Below are positions 34,601-63,169 of a DNA stretch of 64,000 bases, piece by piece. The notes beneath the pieces were generated by a model. It searched no databases, was not told where the DNA came from, and saw only the letters and a list, made by a program, of their open reading frames with translations. Both the position numbers and the translations under genes were made by a program. Every line of letters begins with the position of its first letter. The stretch's first letter is position 1. Source of the DNA: Lepisosteus oculatus (taxonomy: Eukaryota > Chordata > Actinopteri > Semionotiformes > Lepisosteidae); assembly GCF_040954835.1 (NCBI RefSeq), contig NC_090703.1:13573001-13637000 (forward strand). Direction: 5' to 3'.

Positions 34601-37600
34601 GCTAATTATTGTAGTTGCTATGGTAAATGAATTAAAGACATTGCATTAAAGGCACTTGTGGACAAACTGCAAAATACGTTGCATATCTTAATACAATTTG
34701 AGTAAATACACCTGAATATCATTGACTGCAGAGTATACGGCCAGATGCATTATGATGTACAGATTAAGGTGTGTTCTTTGTTATGGCTTTTAATTAAGTA
34801 AGTGCCACAAAATACAAGCAGCCAGATCTTTCTGTGACTAAAAGTGAAATTGACCTGTGTTCTCCAGACCCAGGCTACACTGTTGCAACTGAGTGCCACT
34901 AAACCAGCTCCTAAGAGTCTGGAGAAGGGAAAGGACAGTGCAACTGAGAAGGAGAGCAGTGCTGGAAGAGAGCCTCTGGTCTCTGCTGCAGAAAACACCG
35001 AAAACAGAAAGTAAGCGGGTGATATTGTGTGGAACAGCTGCAGACTGCTTTAATGTTTAGGCTGAGATTGTGCTTTGGTGCATTTGCCTTATACTGTTTA
35101 TACTCTGAGTATGGATCATTTTCTTTCTTCATTTTCTAAAAAAGCACCATTGGAAGAATTGAACAGCCCCTTTCTTAATGATGAATTGCGGGAGGGTGTA
35201 TGATTTGCATGACACTCATGTCCTGCATGTGCTGTGATTGAGGGGGTGAAGTAGTGGTCATCTTTACTTGACTGATATGACACTTGATATATCACCCAAG
35301 TTTGCTGTGCTTCTAAATTAAGCACAAATTAAGTTTAGATCAGTTCAGCATTCTATGGGATTACAAGCTCTGTCGCCTCTTGCAAGCTTGTTTTTAAAAT
35401 GTTCGAGTAGGTAGCTCTGTCAGCATATGTTAGCAGCGAAGGAACAGGTAAAGGTTTATTTAATCCTGAAAGGAAATGAAAAGCATTAATCATACACGCC
35501 ATAAATCAGGCTTGTTGCACACCTCAAGAAGGCTCCACAGCCGAAAAGTTGTCCCTTTTCTTTACAGCGTGGAATAAACCTTTAACTTTTTCCTTTGTCT
35601 TTAAAAAGTTCACTTTTTTTCTGGTCTACCTTAATTTCATTAGTCTTTTAATTTTCAAAGAAGTAAAATCGTTGATGAATTCTGAAGTTCCCAGAAGTGT
35701 GTAAGATGTACAGCAGTTTTACTGTGGTGCTTTCTTCTCCAGGCCTAAGACAGGCTTTCAACTCTGGTTGGAGGAGAACCGCAAAACAATTGTGGCAGAG
35801 AACCCAGACCTAGAAGAGACAGATGTTATCAAAGAGGCGATGGGCCGCTTCAAAGCTTTGTCTGCTGATGACCGACTGGTATGACAGGCTTCCTTTTTTA
35901 CACAGTACAGCTTGAACTGCAGTGCACAGCTAAATGAGAACTAAAAGGAAGTTTTTTATATTGTACAGAACACAGTGATTTTAAAAAAAGTTGATCATTT
36001 AAATGTTTGAGCCCTAGCTCAACATTTTTGTATATATTTTAGATATTCGTACCTTTTCGTATATATTTTAGATATTCTTACAGCACCTCCAGGTTAACAG
36101 TGCCCTAAAATAGCTTAAGTTCTCTTATTATGCTAAGGTGTCAATTTCATCCTTAATTAAATGGTCAATCCCAATTCTGGTCCCGATTTGATCTCTCTGG
36201 AGTTAAAATGTCTTTGTGTAGAACTTGCTCTAAATATTTTATAGCCCTGCTTTAGTTTGTGGGGTCTTTCTTTTCTGGAGGTAACAAGCATCCAAAGATA
36301 GTTCACTCACACTTAGTATTGACTCCAACATCTTGTGAAACAGTGTGCAGACTTTTTGAAAGGAACTTTACAAAGGCAGATTATGATCTAGCATACAGTA
36401 CCCTCACTGCCACAATCTAATTTCGTTACCCGGTGATGATACAATGTGTGAAAACAAAGACACTTTTAAACAAGCATAAACTGATTTAGGCCAGTCTGTC
36501 AGGTTGCCTGTGGTTTGCTGATAAAATGGCAGCTAGGAAAGGGCGTGCTTTACATGGATCTTTCTTTGTTGCTTCTGATTAAGGTACTGTACAGTTAGTT
36601 TCTTTTAAGTTATCACCCCATGCTTTGTTTTACCTGCGCTGTGGAAGCTTCTGATTCTGAGTGATTATTCATGGTACATGCCGTGTTCAGGGGAAAGAAA
36701 AGATGATCACCATCCGATTCATATCTTTTCAATCAGACGTTCATTTGAACATGATCCAGTTTCTTCGTGACACGCTTTGATGGATGGCATTATCGCTTTG
36801 AGTCATTCTGCTGATTTGAGCTCAGAACGGGGATAGGACAGTGGTGGCTTTGTGCACAGGTGGGGATGGCTTCAAGATGCAAACCTCCTCCTAAATTCCA
36901 AAATGTTCACCCACCACCACCACCACTACCACACAGACGCACCAGATCAGATAACAGGAAGACCTCATTCCCACTAAATAGTTTTGCATCCCTCCCTGAG
37001 CAGCAGAAACACAAACACTTACCGTCCAGCCTCTTGAAGCACCTGTTCATGACCCTGCAATGCAGAGACCACTCAGTAGAGCGGGCTGTGACGGAAACAC
37101 AGGAGGGGTTGGCCTGCGTGGGGGTCTTTGAAGGACCCGTTGCTTGGGAACTCAGGCCACGGTTCTTGGGGAGATTGTTTATTGATCTTATGCTAATGAT
37201 TTGGGAGGAATAAGTGAGGAGATGGATGCTGGGACACGACATCAATTCAGGCTCCATTTGGGTGGAAGAATAGGAGTGGGAGGCATCGATGAAAACAGGT
37301 TTCAATTGCTCTCCTGCTCAGCTGTCGATGACTCATCCTGGGTTCTGTCCTGTCAAGTGTTAGTCTGCTGATAAAGAGACTATTAAAGGAAGATGCATCC
37401 TAAACTGGACTGTCAATAGCTATTAAATAGAAACAGTGGCATTTGAAATGTAGATTGGGAGCTTGGTGTGTATCCAGCAGATGTACAGAATGAAGTTACG
37501 TTTTTTTATGATTTATTTTGCTTTCTCCCTGGAAATTGATTAGTGCAAAACTGTCGCTGTTTTCCATCTCTTCATCCTCTGTCGGTGTGCTGCAAAAGAT

Positions 37601-38105
37601 GTTGGTTATAAGCGTCTGCGGCATTTCACATTTTCATTTGTGGCGTTTCCTTGAAGCAGGCTCTCTTGACCCCATTTTCTATCTGAACTTTATTCATATA
37701 AATACCTTGGGCTTACATATTCCAGTGGCTTTGACTTCGAAAAGCAGTGAGAAAAATGTGAAATACGCCCAGAAAATGAGACCCCTAGATGATGTATAAT
37801 ACTGTGAATCAACATTGCTGCACCGTAACGCATCTCCCACTGCGTGTCACGGCCCTGCCTCGCCCGTGTCTTATCGAACGCTTTGATGATGTTCCCTTTC
37901 CTTTTTTTTTTAGTCCTGGACAGAGAGAGCTAAGGGAGGGAATTCGGGAGACCTGGCAGAGCTGAAAAAACGAAAGCGGATGGAAGGGGAGACCGGAGAG
38001 GAGCAGGTCAGGGGAGAGAAGGAGTCGAATGAAAACAGCGCCAAGAAGAAGAAGCCTCTGGATGCCTCTGCCAAGCTTTCCGCCTTTGCTTTTGACAGGA
38101 GCTGA
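22661..38105 (+). CDS. WDHD1: WD repeat and HMG-box DNA-binding protein 1 (AND-1/Ctf4)
   Basis: This nuclear trimeric hub couples the CMG helicase to DNA polymerase alpha at replication forks. There are 25 coding exons: 22661-22737, 23110-23221, 24006-24157, 24802-24913, 25180-25230, 25719-25814, 26275-26367, 26632-26738, 27276-27411, 27654-27855, 28077-28255 (or from 28050), 28380-28564, 28904-29145, 29663-29800, 29963-30119, 31051-31165, 31840-31971, 32228-32448, 32950-33071, 33759-33815, 34038-34078, 34293-34463, 34868-35010, 35743-35878 and 37914-38105. All have AG/GT borders and join in frame to 1,122 (or 1,131) residues; human has 1,129. The N-terminal WD40 propeller spans about 1-300 (GHTEGHTDVCFDD, GSDGDVRIW, FTTNANHVVFNG). 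An acidic linker follows (YDDLFDEDDD), then the Ctf4-type middle (VWNSVGIVRGYNDEEDNAID, GNTWTPVCNTRENCKGKSDH), a Glu-rich stretch, and an HMG box (GFQLWLEENRK to WTERAKG, about 1015-1070). The start matches MPAxRKPMRYGHTEGHT of the family. It looks intact and functional. Confidence 0.97.
23290..23700 (+). mobile_element. CR1/L2-like LINE 3' remnant in WDHD1 intron 2 of the coding part
   Basis: A decayed frame reads DRLEELSLFSLEQRGRRGDL, then FQTLKDIHKVNPEDI, the C-terminal signature of CR1-clade reverse transcriptase ORFs. The 3' end follows (AGGAGGCACTTCTTTAC, CTGGTTTCTCTCAAGAC, ATGGGCTATATGACCTCCT and a CATGTTCTTA tail). It is 5'-truncated, as is usual for LINEs. Confidence 0.8.
24330..24505 (+). 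mobile_element. tRNA-type SINE fragment in WDHD1 intron
   Basis: GTGCCCCTGGGCAAGGTGTTTTAGTCCC followed by a CTGCTCCTGCCCACC block is the post-tRNA body of a fish SINE (the 'gcaaggcacttaaccccattgctcc' pattern). The head region is strongly degraded and no target-site duplication was found. Confidence 0.5.
25428..25637. mobile_element. Nonautonomous DNA-transposon-like element with imperfect terminal inverted repeats
   Basis: The left end, AAAGCAGGGGAGGGCAGTCC continuing to GATCTGGAAGGGCC, and the reverse complement of the right end, AAAGCAGGTGTGGAGATCTT continuing to GGTTCTGGAGGGCC, pair over about 35 bases with several mismatches. There is no coding capacity. The superfamily (hAT or piggyBac) cannot be set because the target duplication is unclear. 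Confidence 0.55.
26790..26960. repeat. AT-rich low-complexity tract
   Basis: An extended TATA/ATAT-rich sequence lies inside the WDHD1 intron 26739-27275. It has no coding or repeat-family signal. Confidence 0.6.
30186..30476 (+). mobile_element. tRNA-derived SINE with TCTTA tail, copy 1
   Basis: The head has an A-box-like GTGGCTCTGTGGCTAAGG and a B-box-like GGTTGCTGGTTTAAATCC. The body reads TTGGGCCCCTGAGTAAGGCC, GCTCCTGGGATGCC and CTGACCCTGCGCTCTGACCC. The 3' end reads GACAAATTCCTAATGCAAG, then AATAAAGTGATCTTATCTTA. It lies in the WDHD1 intron 30120-31050 and is highly similar to the copy at 47.5 kb. Confidence 0.85.
31293..31660 (+). mobile_element. V-SINE-like tRNA-derived SINE in WDHD1 intron
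   Basis: The head reads GGCAACTTGGTGGCACAATGG. The conserved centre reads GCCTGGAGTTTGTATGTTTTC, then GTTTGTGTGGGTTCT and CACTTTCCTCCCAC. The shared tail reads CAGCGTATCCTGCCTTGTGC, TTGCTTGCCGGGATAG and AGCAGTTAGAAAATGGGAGG. It is the most complete V-SINE-like copy in the window. Confidence 0.75.
36030..36077. repeat. 29-base tandem duplicate, two copies
   Basis: GTATATATTTTAGATATTC occurs at 36030-36048 and again at 36059-36077, in the WDHD1 intron 35879-37913. This is a simple local duplication. Confidence 0.8.
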
Positions 38106-38781
38106 AGTTCCCAATTAATGCCTTTAACCTTCATGACAGGCTAAAGCAGCCACTGCAGCACTGCACCTGAGTGTATAAAGTCCCGCCACACTTTGGTCAC
38201 AACTGGTGAAATAGTTTTATTCTATTCCTGGCTTTTATATTTTCAGGGATCTCTTACTGGAGCTTCTAGAGAAGAAGGAACACCTTATTTTTTTAGAGAT
38301 ACTGTAGCACAATACCTATTAATGGCTCTCAGTTCCGCATGCTCACAAATGGAGTTGGGAATGATCAAAGTTATACCCATAATCCCAGCGTACTGTAGGT
38401 GCCTTTTGCCTTCATTGCAGGTGCATAATTATAAAAATCGTTTTTGAACATTTGAAAACTAGGCTGTTGATTCAAAGCATTTGTATCCTTAAAAAAAATC
38501 TCAGACCATTTCAAAGGTGGTACTATAATTGATCCTGTCTTTGGGCAGAAGACAGTCAAGTATCTTTGGTAAAACGTTGAAGCTTGAAACAAATTAGTGT
38601 GTATTATGCCTCTCGTTTGCATTGTAGATAGCTGTATAGAGAGCTGGTTCGTTTACTGTTAAAAAGTAAAAAAAATAGCTTCTCCACCATAGATAATGGA
38701 ATGTGTTTAACTTTGGGTATTTTTTATTATTTTATATAGCTTTGTATATTAAAATGTTTTTTAAGATCTAATGTATATTAA

Positions 38782-38787
38782 AATAAA
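38782..38787 (+). terminator. WDHD1 polyadenylation signal
   Basis: AATAAA lies 677 bases past the stop, in an AT-rich 3' UTR. It is the first canonical hexamer I noticed on this strand. Confidence 0.55.
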
Positions 38788-39759
38788 CTGAAAGAATATC
38801 CAGTATATACGTTTCTAGATTTTTTTCATTCTGTCAAGCTGAATTAACCTTAAGCCTAGAATACAACTCTGAAAACCTATAAGGAAAAATAACCAGACAT
38901 AACTACGTCACTGACTAAAGGGCAGAATTGCATGTTGGTGCACTTGGCAAAAGACACCCTTTTCACTCTTGTTTTTGAAGATGGAATGTAATCGTTTATT
39001 TTGAATCGTGTTCATAAACATGAAACTGGATGTGTTAGGAAAATACAGATTTATGAATCGGCTAAATTCTACTTCTGGTCAGGTCATGAAGGCAAAATGT
39101 TTTTGAAGTAACTACCAAAAAGTCAGTTTTTTTTTACCTGACCGAAGTCCATTAACCGTGAGATCAGCGCACTTATTTTACCTCGCTGAAACCCATCGGA
39201 TAGGACCTTGATATATAGCAGGGAGGAGCATCAAGCGCCGCTCTCTCCAAAGCAAATTAGTGTGGCGTATTTGACTCGGTGGTTATTTTGACTTGAGGCA
39301 ATTTTGTTGCTTTACATTTTGTGAAATTCTGTGGTCACGCAACCACTTAGTCTTAGAAAATGATTTTGCCTTTTTAGGTGTTGCTTGACGTATTTAGAAA
39401 AACGGTACCTTCAATACAAAACTCTGTTTTATCACACTAGATAATAAGAGAGAAACCGGAAGGGTTCCTCGGTAGCTATAAACGGTCATTCATTCATTCA
39501 GGTTCCGTACAAAAACTTACGCAAAGCCTATTTCTGTATTTTTTGCGATTTGACGGCATTAAAGACGAGTTTCTTAAACACGGAATGAATGGACTAAAGG
39601 AGTAGAATATACTCAAGTCCGAATAAACTGATTTTTCGTATATTATTTTGTAAATGCACTATTGTACTACATGTATTAAGATGAGGAGGATAAAGAGGTG
39701 GTTCCTCGATTTTATTAAATTTTAGCCGAAGAGGCTGTCTTCATCCGCTTAGATTGCAT

Positions 39760-39850
39760 TGACAGGCGGTGACGCACTCCGTGAGAGCGTCCAATGGCCA
39801 CCCTTGAGGATTAGCTCGTGTTTATAAAACCACAGAGAAACAATGTGCTT
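39760..39850 (+). promoter_or_regulatory. GCH1 core promoter: CRE-like, CCAAT and TATA boxes
   Basis: TGACGCA (39770-39776), CCAAT (39791-39795) and TATAAAA (39823-39829) occur in this order on the coding strand, about 200 bases above the start codon. A CRE-like site next to a CCAAT box is the known layout of the mammalian GCH1 proximal promoter and carries cAMP responsiveness. The surrounding 39.1-41.6 kb is richer in CpG than neighbouring DNA. Confidence 0.8.
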
Positions 39851-40034
39851 TCGGCTTAAACCAACTATCTGGGGATAGAGAGGTCTTTGGGTAGAGAGGG
39901 GGTCTAGTAAGATAGATAACACTTAGGAAAACCAAAGTGCGTAAAACTCGTTTCACGGCATACCGTGAAAACCTTTGAAGTTTCAGAGAAAAGTGACGGA
40001 GGAAAGAAAAAAGGCATCTCGTCAACTTCAAGCC

Positions 40035-55725
<15,691 letters not shown>

Positions 55726-58646
55726 GTCATCCCGGTACTTTTGCCAAATGCCATCTCTCGGAACACAGCACCCCTGCCAGAACGCCTCTCCGGGACAGAC
55801 CCAAAACAAGGCAGAGTTCCTGAGGCCGATCTGGAAGATAGCATTCTTTGACCAAAACATTTCTCTCTGAACCATCGCCATCGTGAATCATCATCATCTC
55901 ACTGCCCAACTCATTCTTTCTTCAAATCCATATTGTGCATCTAAAGCGATCTGATGTTTTCTTATGTGAAGTGTGTCTCTGTCTTGAATCTTCAGAGTTT
56001 ATCAACTGTGAAGAGTTTGGGTCTAGAAAACCTGCAAGAAATTATTTGGCTGTCACTTTCAGTTCTGTTTGAAGTATTCAGTATATGGGTGTAAGAAAAA
56101 AATAACAATGGATATTTAATATTTAATATAATTATTTTATATTAAATTATTTAATATATATTTTAAAATATATATTTTAATCTCTAACATTAGATTTAAA
56201 CAAATAATTCCCTGCTATGGAAAATATTTTCTTCAAATTAAAGCTCAAGTAATAACTAATTAACAGTTATGAAGTAATGCCAAAAAGCTGAAAAAATGCC
56301 TTCATCAGACATAAGATGTATAACATTGTACCATTTTTTCTTTGAGATGCAGTTGAGACCAATACATTTAGTAAACAAGTTTTGGGTGTTTTAAAGCATC
56401 AGAGTGATATTCTAATAATAATAGAATTAAAAAATTGAGTTATCAGTGACCTTTTGACAGAATATTTCCTCAGCCTGTATCACAAACTTCAATATCCTCC
56501 TCAAATGCCCTTGTTTCCAAAATAGATCTAGTGCAAAGTGTGCTCAGCCCACACGTAGGTGCATTTCACTACAAACACAATCATATTTGAAGGAATTTTG
56601 GTGTGGTTAAAAGTGATGAGGCAGGTGTCAAAAATCCTCTGTGTATTTGTTTATTCCATTTGCAGTTGTTGTCGGTGTGTCAGTGTTACAAACTATTTCT
56701 TTTGGTAATTGCACATGGTGGGTTTCCATTTGATCGGTACTGTTATTATTAGTATCTGCCAGTAAGCAAATTTCTGTTAACTGCCAGGGGTAGTTGGAAG
56801 CAAGACTGCGTGCACTTTTTCCCATGAGAGTTAGTGAAGCTTTGATTCAAGAGCAGTTTTTCTGCACATGACATTTTACTTATTACCTGTTAAGTTATTA
56901 CCAACAAGATGAAATGTCGATGAAAGTCTTCAACACTATTGCTAGACATAAGCAACATATTTTTGTAATTATTTTTTATTGTAGTCGTTTACATTTGAAA
57001 GAGAAAGTTAAAATTACCTATTGATTGAATTTATTAACTAAAATATTAATGATAATAAACTATTGTGCTATTGATGTTATCAGAATTGTATGTTATGTTT
57101 TTTTTTGCAAAATACAGTGTATCCCACAAGAACCTTGGTAGTTTTTTTTGGTGGTGGTTAGAAATAATACTTTAAGCCTGGATTATTTTCTACCAGCACA
57201 TTCTAACAGTGTAGTGATCTACTACCTGATTAAAACATTTTTTACAAATGAATAGTTTTTTAAGTGATTGTTTTGTTGTGCCGTTATCTGTAGCGCAATA
57301 TATAGGGCTAGTATTTGATTGCCTAAGATGCGGTGAAACAGCAGTACACCGAAACAGCAGAACACTCTCAGCCACCAAATAGGGATTTTAGGGAAGCCTT
57401 ATACTTGCCTGTGCTATCCATTTGAGCTACAGCGTTACGATGTTACCTGAAATGGCATCTTTAAGTACCAAACGTACAGTACAAATACTGCTTTCTGGTG
57501 AAGAAAATGATTTCATAGGTGGGTAAGTATTCACCTCTATTTTAAGTTATGGAAGACCAAATGAAAATATCTGCAGCCTTTCTGTTCCAATTAAATCCTT
57601 TTGAATTGCTGAGGAACTGCAAACAATGTGGTCTTTAAAAAGTTGACAAGTTTGCCAACTAAATGCAGTAACAATTTGTTGTGAACCACTCTCATGAGGG
57701 GTAAGGCATGCACCTTGGTAAAAAACGAAAACCTTTTCACAAAAATCGGCTGTTTCCTTGTGGTTGACAGTGTGTTCCGCAATGTAGTTAGTACTGACGT
57801 GAATTACAAAGTACTTCATGTTCTGAGGTGATGTGTGCTCAATTGTTTTGCCTCTTACAGTTGTATGCATTATAATGATGTATTCTTTTAAGTGTTGTCA
57901 AAGCTCAAGATTGAGTATTTTTTGTGAGCGTCATTTAATAATGTTGGGGCTCCACCCCTGTATTAAATCAGATGACTTTATTATGATGTTGAAGTGTCCT
58001 TTTGTGTTAAAGTGAAGGTAAATACACAGTAATATTTTATCAATGTACGTCCACTTGTTTTATGCTTGTCCAACAGTGTTGTGGTAGTAATGTGATTACA
58101 AATGACAGTGTAAAGTAAAATACTGTATTAACATTCCAAAAATAATATAGAAAGAATGTATTTGTTACCAGTTGTCCTGAACACTTGCATAGTTTGTATT
58201 TATGTAGCTACCATGAAAACTAATTTGAACTGCCTATAATAAGCAGACACAGTGATAGAAATAGTTTTTTGTTGCAGAACGCATAGAAATGTACAAACTA
58301 TTGAATAGTGTGTCCTTTTCTTTTCACGGTCTGATTGCAGAAAACTATGTAGCATACTGAAGTTTTGTAATAATAGTTGGCATCATCTCTCAAGACACCT
58401 AAAGAACTGGTTTAAAATGACCAAAGTTTAATATTTTCCAGCACTGGAATGTACCTGCTAGTTATTCAATGAATGTTATTCTCTCTGTTCAATATTTTTC
58501 TTGGTGTGCCACTGTGTCTGTGTGTTTGTGTAAGTGTGCAACTAACCCACTGATGACATCCCTCTCACAGGACAATTTATAATTGTAAAGATTTTTGTTA
58601 ACTTGTGCATTGGGTAAAAAAAACATTTATTGACTGATAAAATAAA
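55726..58646 (+). other. GCH1 3' untranslated region (extent uncertain)
   Basis: No reading frame here looks real. AATAAA hexamers at 57054-57059 and 58641-58646 are candidate ends. An AT-rich low-complexity tract lies at 56,105-56,180. Confidence 0.4.
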
Positions 58647-61299
58647 TTGTTAAACTCGACTCTTTCCCTAATTTACTTGTAAATACAAAAGCACATACTT
58701 GAATTTAAATTTTATAGGATAACTATTTCAATTATTTTTAGCAGTAGGTCTTAAACATTTTAAATCTGACAAAATGCTTAAAAGGTCATTCTCAAGACAT
58801 TCCTGGTTTAATACAAATCTGATGTGCATGTAAAAATACAGTTTAGCGCTGCAAATAATACACTGCAATGGTATCTAGTTCTAACGAGTTTTTCAAACAG
58901 AAGGTAGTTGTTGGTGTCTGTAAAGGGAGAAGAATTTCTTTAGTGTGGAAAAGGAAAGCAATGAATTTATCTAGGGCTGACTTCTCTAAACTTGCTCCTG
59001 CAGAGTTGCAATGTCTTCATATTTTCCTTACTATCAAGATGTTAATGACTTAGTTGAACTAGGTATTGGGTTATGTGATTGATACTAAAGTGACCCTTAG
59101 CCACCTAGAAAAACCTCAGGCTCTCCAGGACCAGCATCAGATACCCTTGGTTTAGATGGAGGGGTCCCACAGTGGTCTTGTGGCCTTGCCTTACATTTGA
59201 ACGCCTGAGGTCTGATTCTCCCTCTACTCTCACTGTATATTGTGGAGTTCAAATCCTAATTGTCACATCTCTTTAATTTCTGTCTGTTCATTTTCCAATG
59301 TCTGAACAACAATAAAGTAATATCTGTCAAATGTATGTCATATATTTGCATAGTATTATTGCATATGACAAGCTCAGTCACTATTTTTCTTTTGCATGTT
59401 GATTTCTGGTACTAGATGCGTTTTTGACGACTGAATTTGGCATGATTAATTATTGGCTTTTCAGTTACATGCAATCAATATGGCAAGCAGCTCACCAAAA
59501 TTATTAATGAAGTGATGCAGTTTTTAAAGCCATACAATTTTACAACCAAAAGCAAATCTGCACGTTTCAGAACAGAAAGGCAGCTGAATGATTGTTGCAT
59601 TAATGTGTCAAGGATGTAGAGAGATATTTCAAACACGATGCTTGAATTCAGTTCTTGAGGCCAGTGCTTATCATCAAGCTGAGACTAAATACCTGACATT
59701 AATACAGGATGAGCTATGACTGCCTGTTTCTTATTAGAAACTTATTGTCAGAAGAAAATGTCTTTGAATATGAAAAAAAACATTATGCTTCAGGTTGCAC
59801 AGATGTAAGTCCAGCAAATGTAACCACTTGTTTCAGGATCAAAAGGTACCTAAATATGATGCATCAATCCCAGATATGATTAAAACAGCATGTGAACCAT
59901 TTACTCTCTGAAGAAATGATTTTTTTTCCCCAGCCTCCAGTTGTTACTTGCATTATTGTAGAGTTGTATACTTCAGTGGCTGCGTTTGCCTGTCATCCTG
60001 TATCTCAAAAATTGAAAGGGCACGTTTGAGTGGTGAACTTTATCATCAGGCACTGGTTGCAAAGCGACAAGTGAATGTGAAAAGTGGAATGAAGGCTGTT
60101 CAGCCTGCTTCAGGTGTGAGGGGAAAAAAAGGCCTGTTTGCATGATTCCTACTTCAGAAAACATTATCCTTAAAGTTGAATCACACCTTCTGCCTTCTCG
60201 CAATGATTCATGTCTTTTCATGCAATTACATATTTCATTCTTTCACAGCTCTGCCTTCATTTGGACACACTTTCTTACCTGTTTTATGTCCATGCTCTCG
60301 TGATGTCCTTTGTTGTCTTGCAAGGTTACATCCCTGCCATCTTCCTCTCTCTCCATTACAGAGAGAAGACTCAAGGGCTGAAACATTTCTTCTTTCTACT
60401 TTTCAGTGAGGAATTAGCTTTTGCTTGTTCTATTGAAAGTGTAACATTAGTCTGATACTTCCTCATTGAGAACTCTTATTTCTACATTCTATACACCTAC
60501 GCTATCATGTCTCCAAAATCCTTGATTTGCTACATTCCAGGAGTGTACAATACACACCCATCCTTTATTGGAAACATACTTGTTTAGAATTGCTCCATGT
60601 TGTTTAGTGGCATTGTACATGCTGCTGGTTGTCATGATTTTGATTCTTCGTCGGTACGGTTTAATAAGCACATAGCAGCTCACGCCAATGCCCTTAGGGG
60701 TTAACCCAACCTATGTATTCCAATCAGAAAAAAGGAGCAATGAGGTGGTATCATTTACGGCAATGGACTTTCCTTGTTTAATGTCAGTTTTAAAATGGCC
60801 GTACACCCTGGATAGGAAAGAAGCAGGAAACAACCTACTTTGGCTTTACCAGCAATGGGGTTTTCCCGAAATGTAGTTCATTGTATTTCAGTGATAAATG
60901 GCAATTGTTCAGACTTTTAAGGTTTTCATTTCCTTGCTAAGAAAACCTGATTTCCTTTAACTATCACATACAATGTTTGGATAAATTCCCCAGAAAGAGT
61001 GGTGATGTATTCTGTGCAAGCCTACAATACCCTGTGACACATATTTTCTTATAGTAGATCATGTGTGGAACAGAGTATTGAAGAGATCTAGCCGGTAAAT
61101 TTAAGTAATTACTGTATGGCAGCCTAAGAACACATTCCCATATTCGTATAGCAGAAATAATCGTGAATGGTTTTTTAAAAAGTGCTTCAGATGTAGCTGT
61201 GCTACTCCATTAAGCATGAACCTGTGAAGTGGTAGAGACAATAGTGCAGGAGGGATTTATTTCACTGTACATGGTGTAGTAAAAGATTAAAAAGGCCAT

Positions 61300-61635
61300 T
61301 AACACTGCTGCCACAGTGCTCTCGAGTCCTGGGTTGGATGGCTACTTAGGGCACCTTGTGTGTTCCGTGCAGGTTTTCACAAGGTGCTATGGTTTCCTCC
61401 AAAGGCATGGTCAGTAAGTTAATTGAAGTGTCTATATCAGGGGTGTCCAATCCTGTACTTGAAGGTATAGTGTGTCTGCAGGTTTTGAGGGTCTCTTTAA
61501 AGCAGCAGCACCTGAACAGCTGGGGGAAGCTGCTCAATTTAATTCAGCCAGTAACCAGCTGGTTTAGCTCATTCAGAGTTGAGGTGGATGGAAAACCCAC
61601 TGATGGACTGGTGTTCTGTCCAGTGTGTAGTTCTT
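61300..61635 (+). mobile_element. V-SINE-like fragment interrupted by a palindromic repeat
   Basis: The V-SINE-like centre (CAGGTTTTCACAAGGTGCTA, TGGTTTCCTCCAAAGGCATG) occupies about 61,300-61,433. Its tail GATGGACTGGTGTTCTGTCC resumes near 61,600. Between them, from 61,438, lies CAGGGGTGTCCAATCCTG ... CCAGCTGGTTTAGCTCATT, the nonautonomous repeat also seen in pieces at 6.8 kb. Confidence 0.5.
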
Positions 61636-63148
61636 GACTCGTACAAATTGTTTCTGGGCTAGGTATAATTCCAAGACAGGAAAAACCTGCTTTCTGATCA
61701 TGAATAGATTATATGCAATAATTAACGTTTACACATTTCACTTCAACCTTTGGAAGTTTTCTCAACCACAGCAAACTATGTCCATGGAGACAAAATAACA
61801 AGGGAAGCAATACTTTAGAACAAAGTTATTTTTAATGCTTTTTTTTTTTGTCTGTGGTGGTCACATAGACGTCAAGCACTCAAGACACAGTAACACGCCA
61901 ATGGACGCACGCTCACCTTGCTGCAAAGTGAACACATATGCTTCTGCCCAGGTAAACACACACAAAATACACACACTGTCACGCTAGAAGTGGAAAGTAA
62001 TCTGCATCAATGAAGTGCGACGCTGCAAAACTGCATACATACAGAACGCGGACATTGGAACTCCTAACCATGACCTCCTGCCGGAGACGTTTCGGTTCTC
62101 CGCTGCTTCCCAAGAGAAAGTGACTAATTGCTTTCTCGCGGAAGGGCGGCAGAGAATTGTTGTTCATTCCCTTGAATTACATGTCACAGTGATCTTCAGA
62201 AGCTTCACAAATGCACTGATGTATGCCATGCAATGTGTATCATACTGTTACACTTGTAGCGTACACATATATACAGAGAAACGCAGACACACATACAGGC
62301 CTTGTTGTTTGCATACACACACATATGTACATCCATTTGTTTTACAGACAGGTATATTTATAACTTCATATCGGCATTAGAAGTACCTACAGACTAACAT
62401 GATGAGCTGACACGACGAGTCCGTTGGAGGAAGTGCTCCAATGTTGCCTGGCAGAACGCAGCTCATCAATCAACACCATCATTATAAATGTTTTTTTTTA
62501 GCTTGTACTTGCGATATACTATTTTGCTGTTATCAACATTCTTATATCATCATCCCCATCATAGCTGTATGCTTGCTCTTTTTTTAAAGTCCTTATAAAA
62601 TCACTTATATTTTGGGTAGATGTATGAATACAAAAGAAAAGGCACTGCCATTTGTTATTCTAAATATATGACTTCGCAGCCTCGTGCATGCATTTGTTTA
62701 ATATAAATTATTTTTTTGTTTTTCTTTTTTTCTTTAAACATAGGATACTCTCTTCAAATATAGATGTAAGCCTGCAGTCAATACAGGACATGGGCTCTTA
62801 GGAAGAAAATGCACACAGTAAAGCGGTATTTTACAGTCTGGATGCTCAATTTACAACATAAGCATCATCATTCCAGTAAGATCTATGCTCTACACTGTAA
62901 TGATCAGTAAAAAAAACAACAACAACAAAATCACCATTCTTTTCATTTATGCTAAATAAAAGTCTGGAATATCACTGTAAAGATTGCTGTAAATACCACA
63001 GTTTTACAGAGCCTCTTATTCCTGGGAGCCCTCTGTGTGTAAAATAAGCAAACCATAATGAACGTACAAGACAGCTGCAAAGTGAATACAGTCTTCAAAG
63101 GCAAAACACACACCCGACTGCTAGTCTCTGTCATGCACTGTGGACCCT

Positions 63149-63169
63149 GGGGGGTGGGGGGGGGGTGGG
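63149..63169 (+). repeat. G-run with quadruplex potential
   Basis: Three runs of six, ten and three guanines are separated by single T residues. The long run can be divided, so an intramolecular G-quadruplex is possible on the plus strand. Confidence 0.5.

Noticed and set aside
36860-37305. Overlapping frames of 117 and 132 residues in a WDHD1 intron
   Set aside because: They arise from a CCA/CAC-rich stretch, have no domain or splice support and lie between two well-defined WDHD1 exons.
39975-40034. 20-residue N-terminal extension of GCH1
   Set aside because: It would begin at TTG. The first ATG in frame is 40035, and the region upstream fits a 5' UTR below the TATA box.
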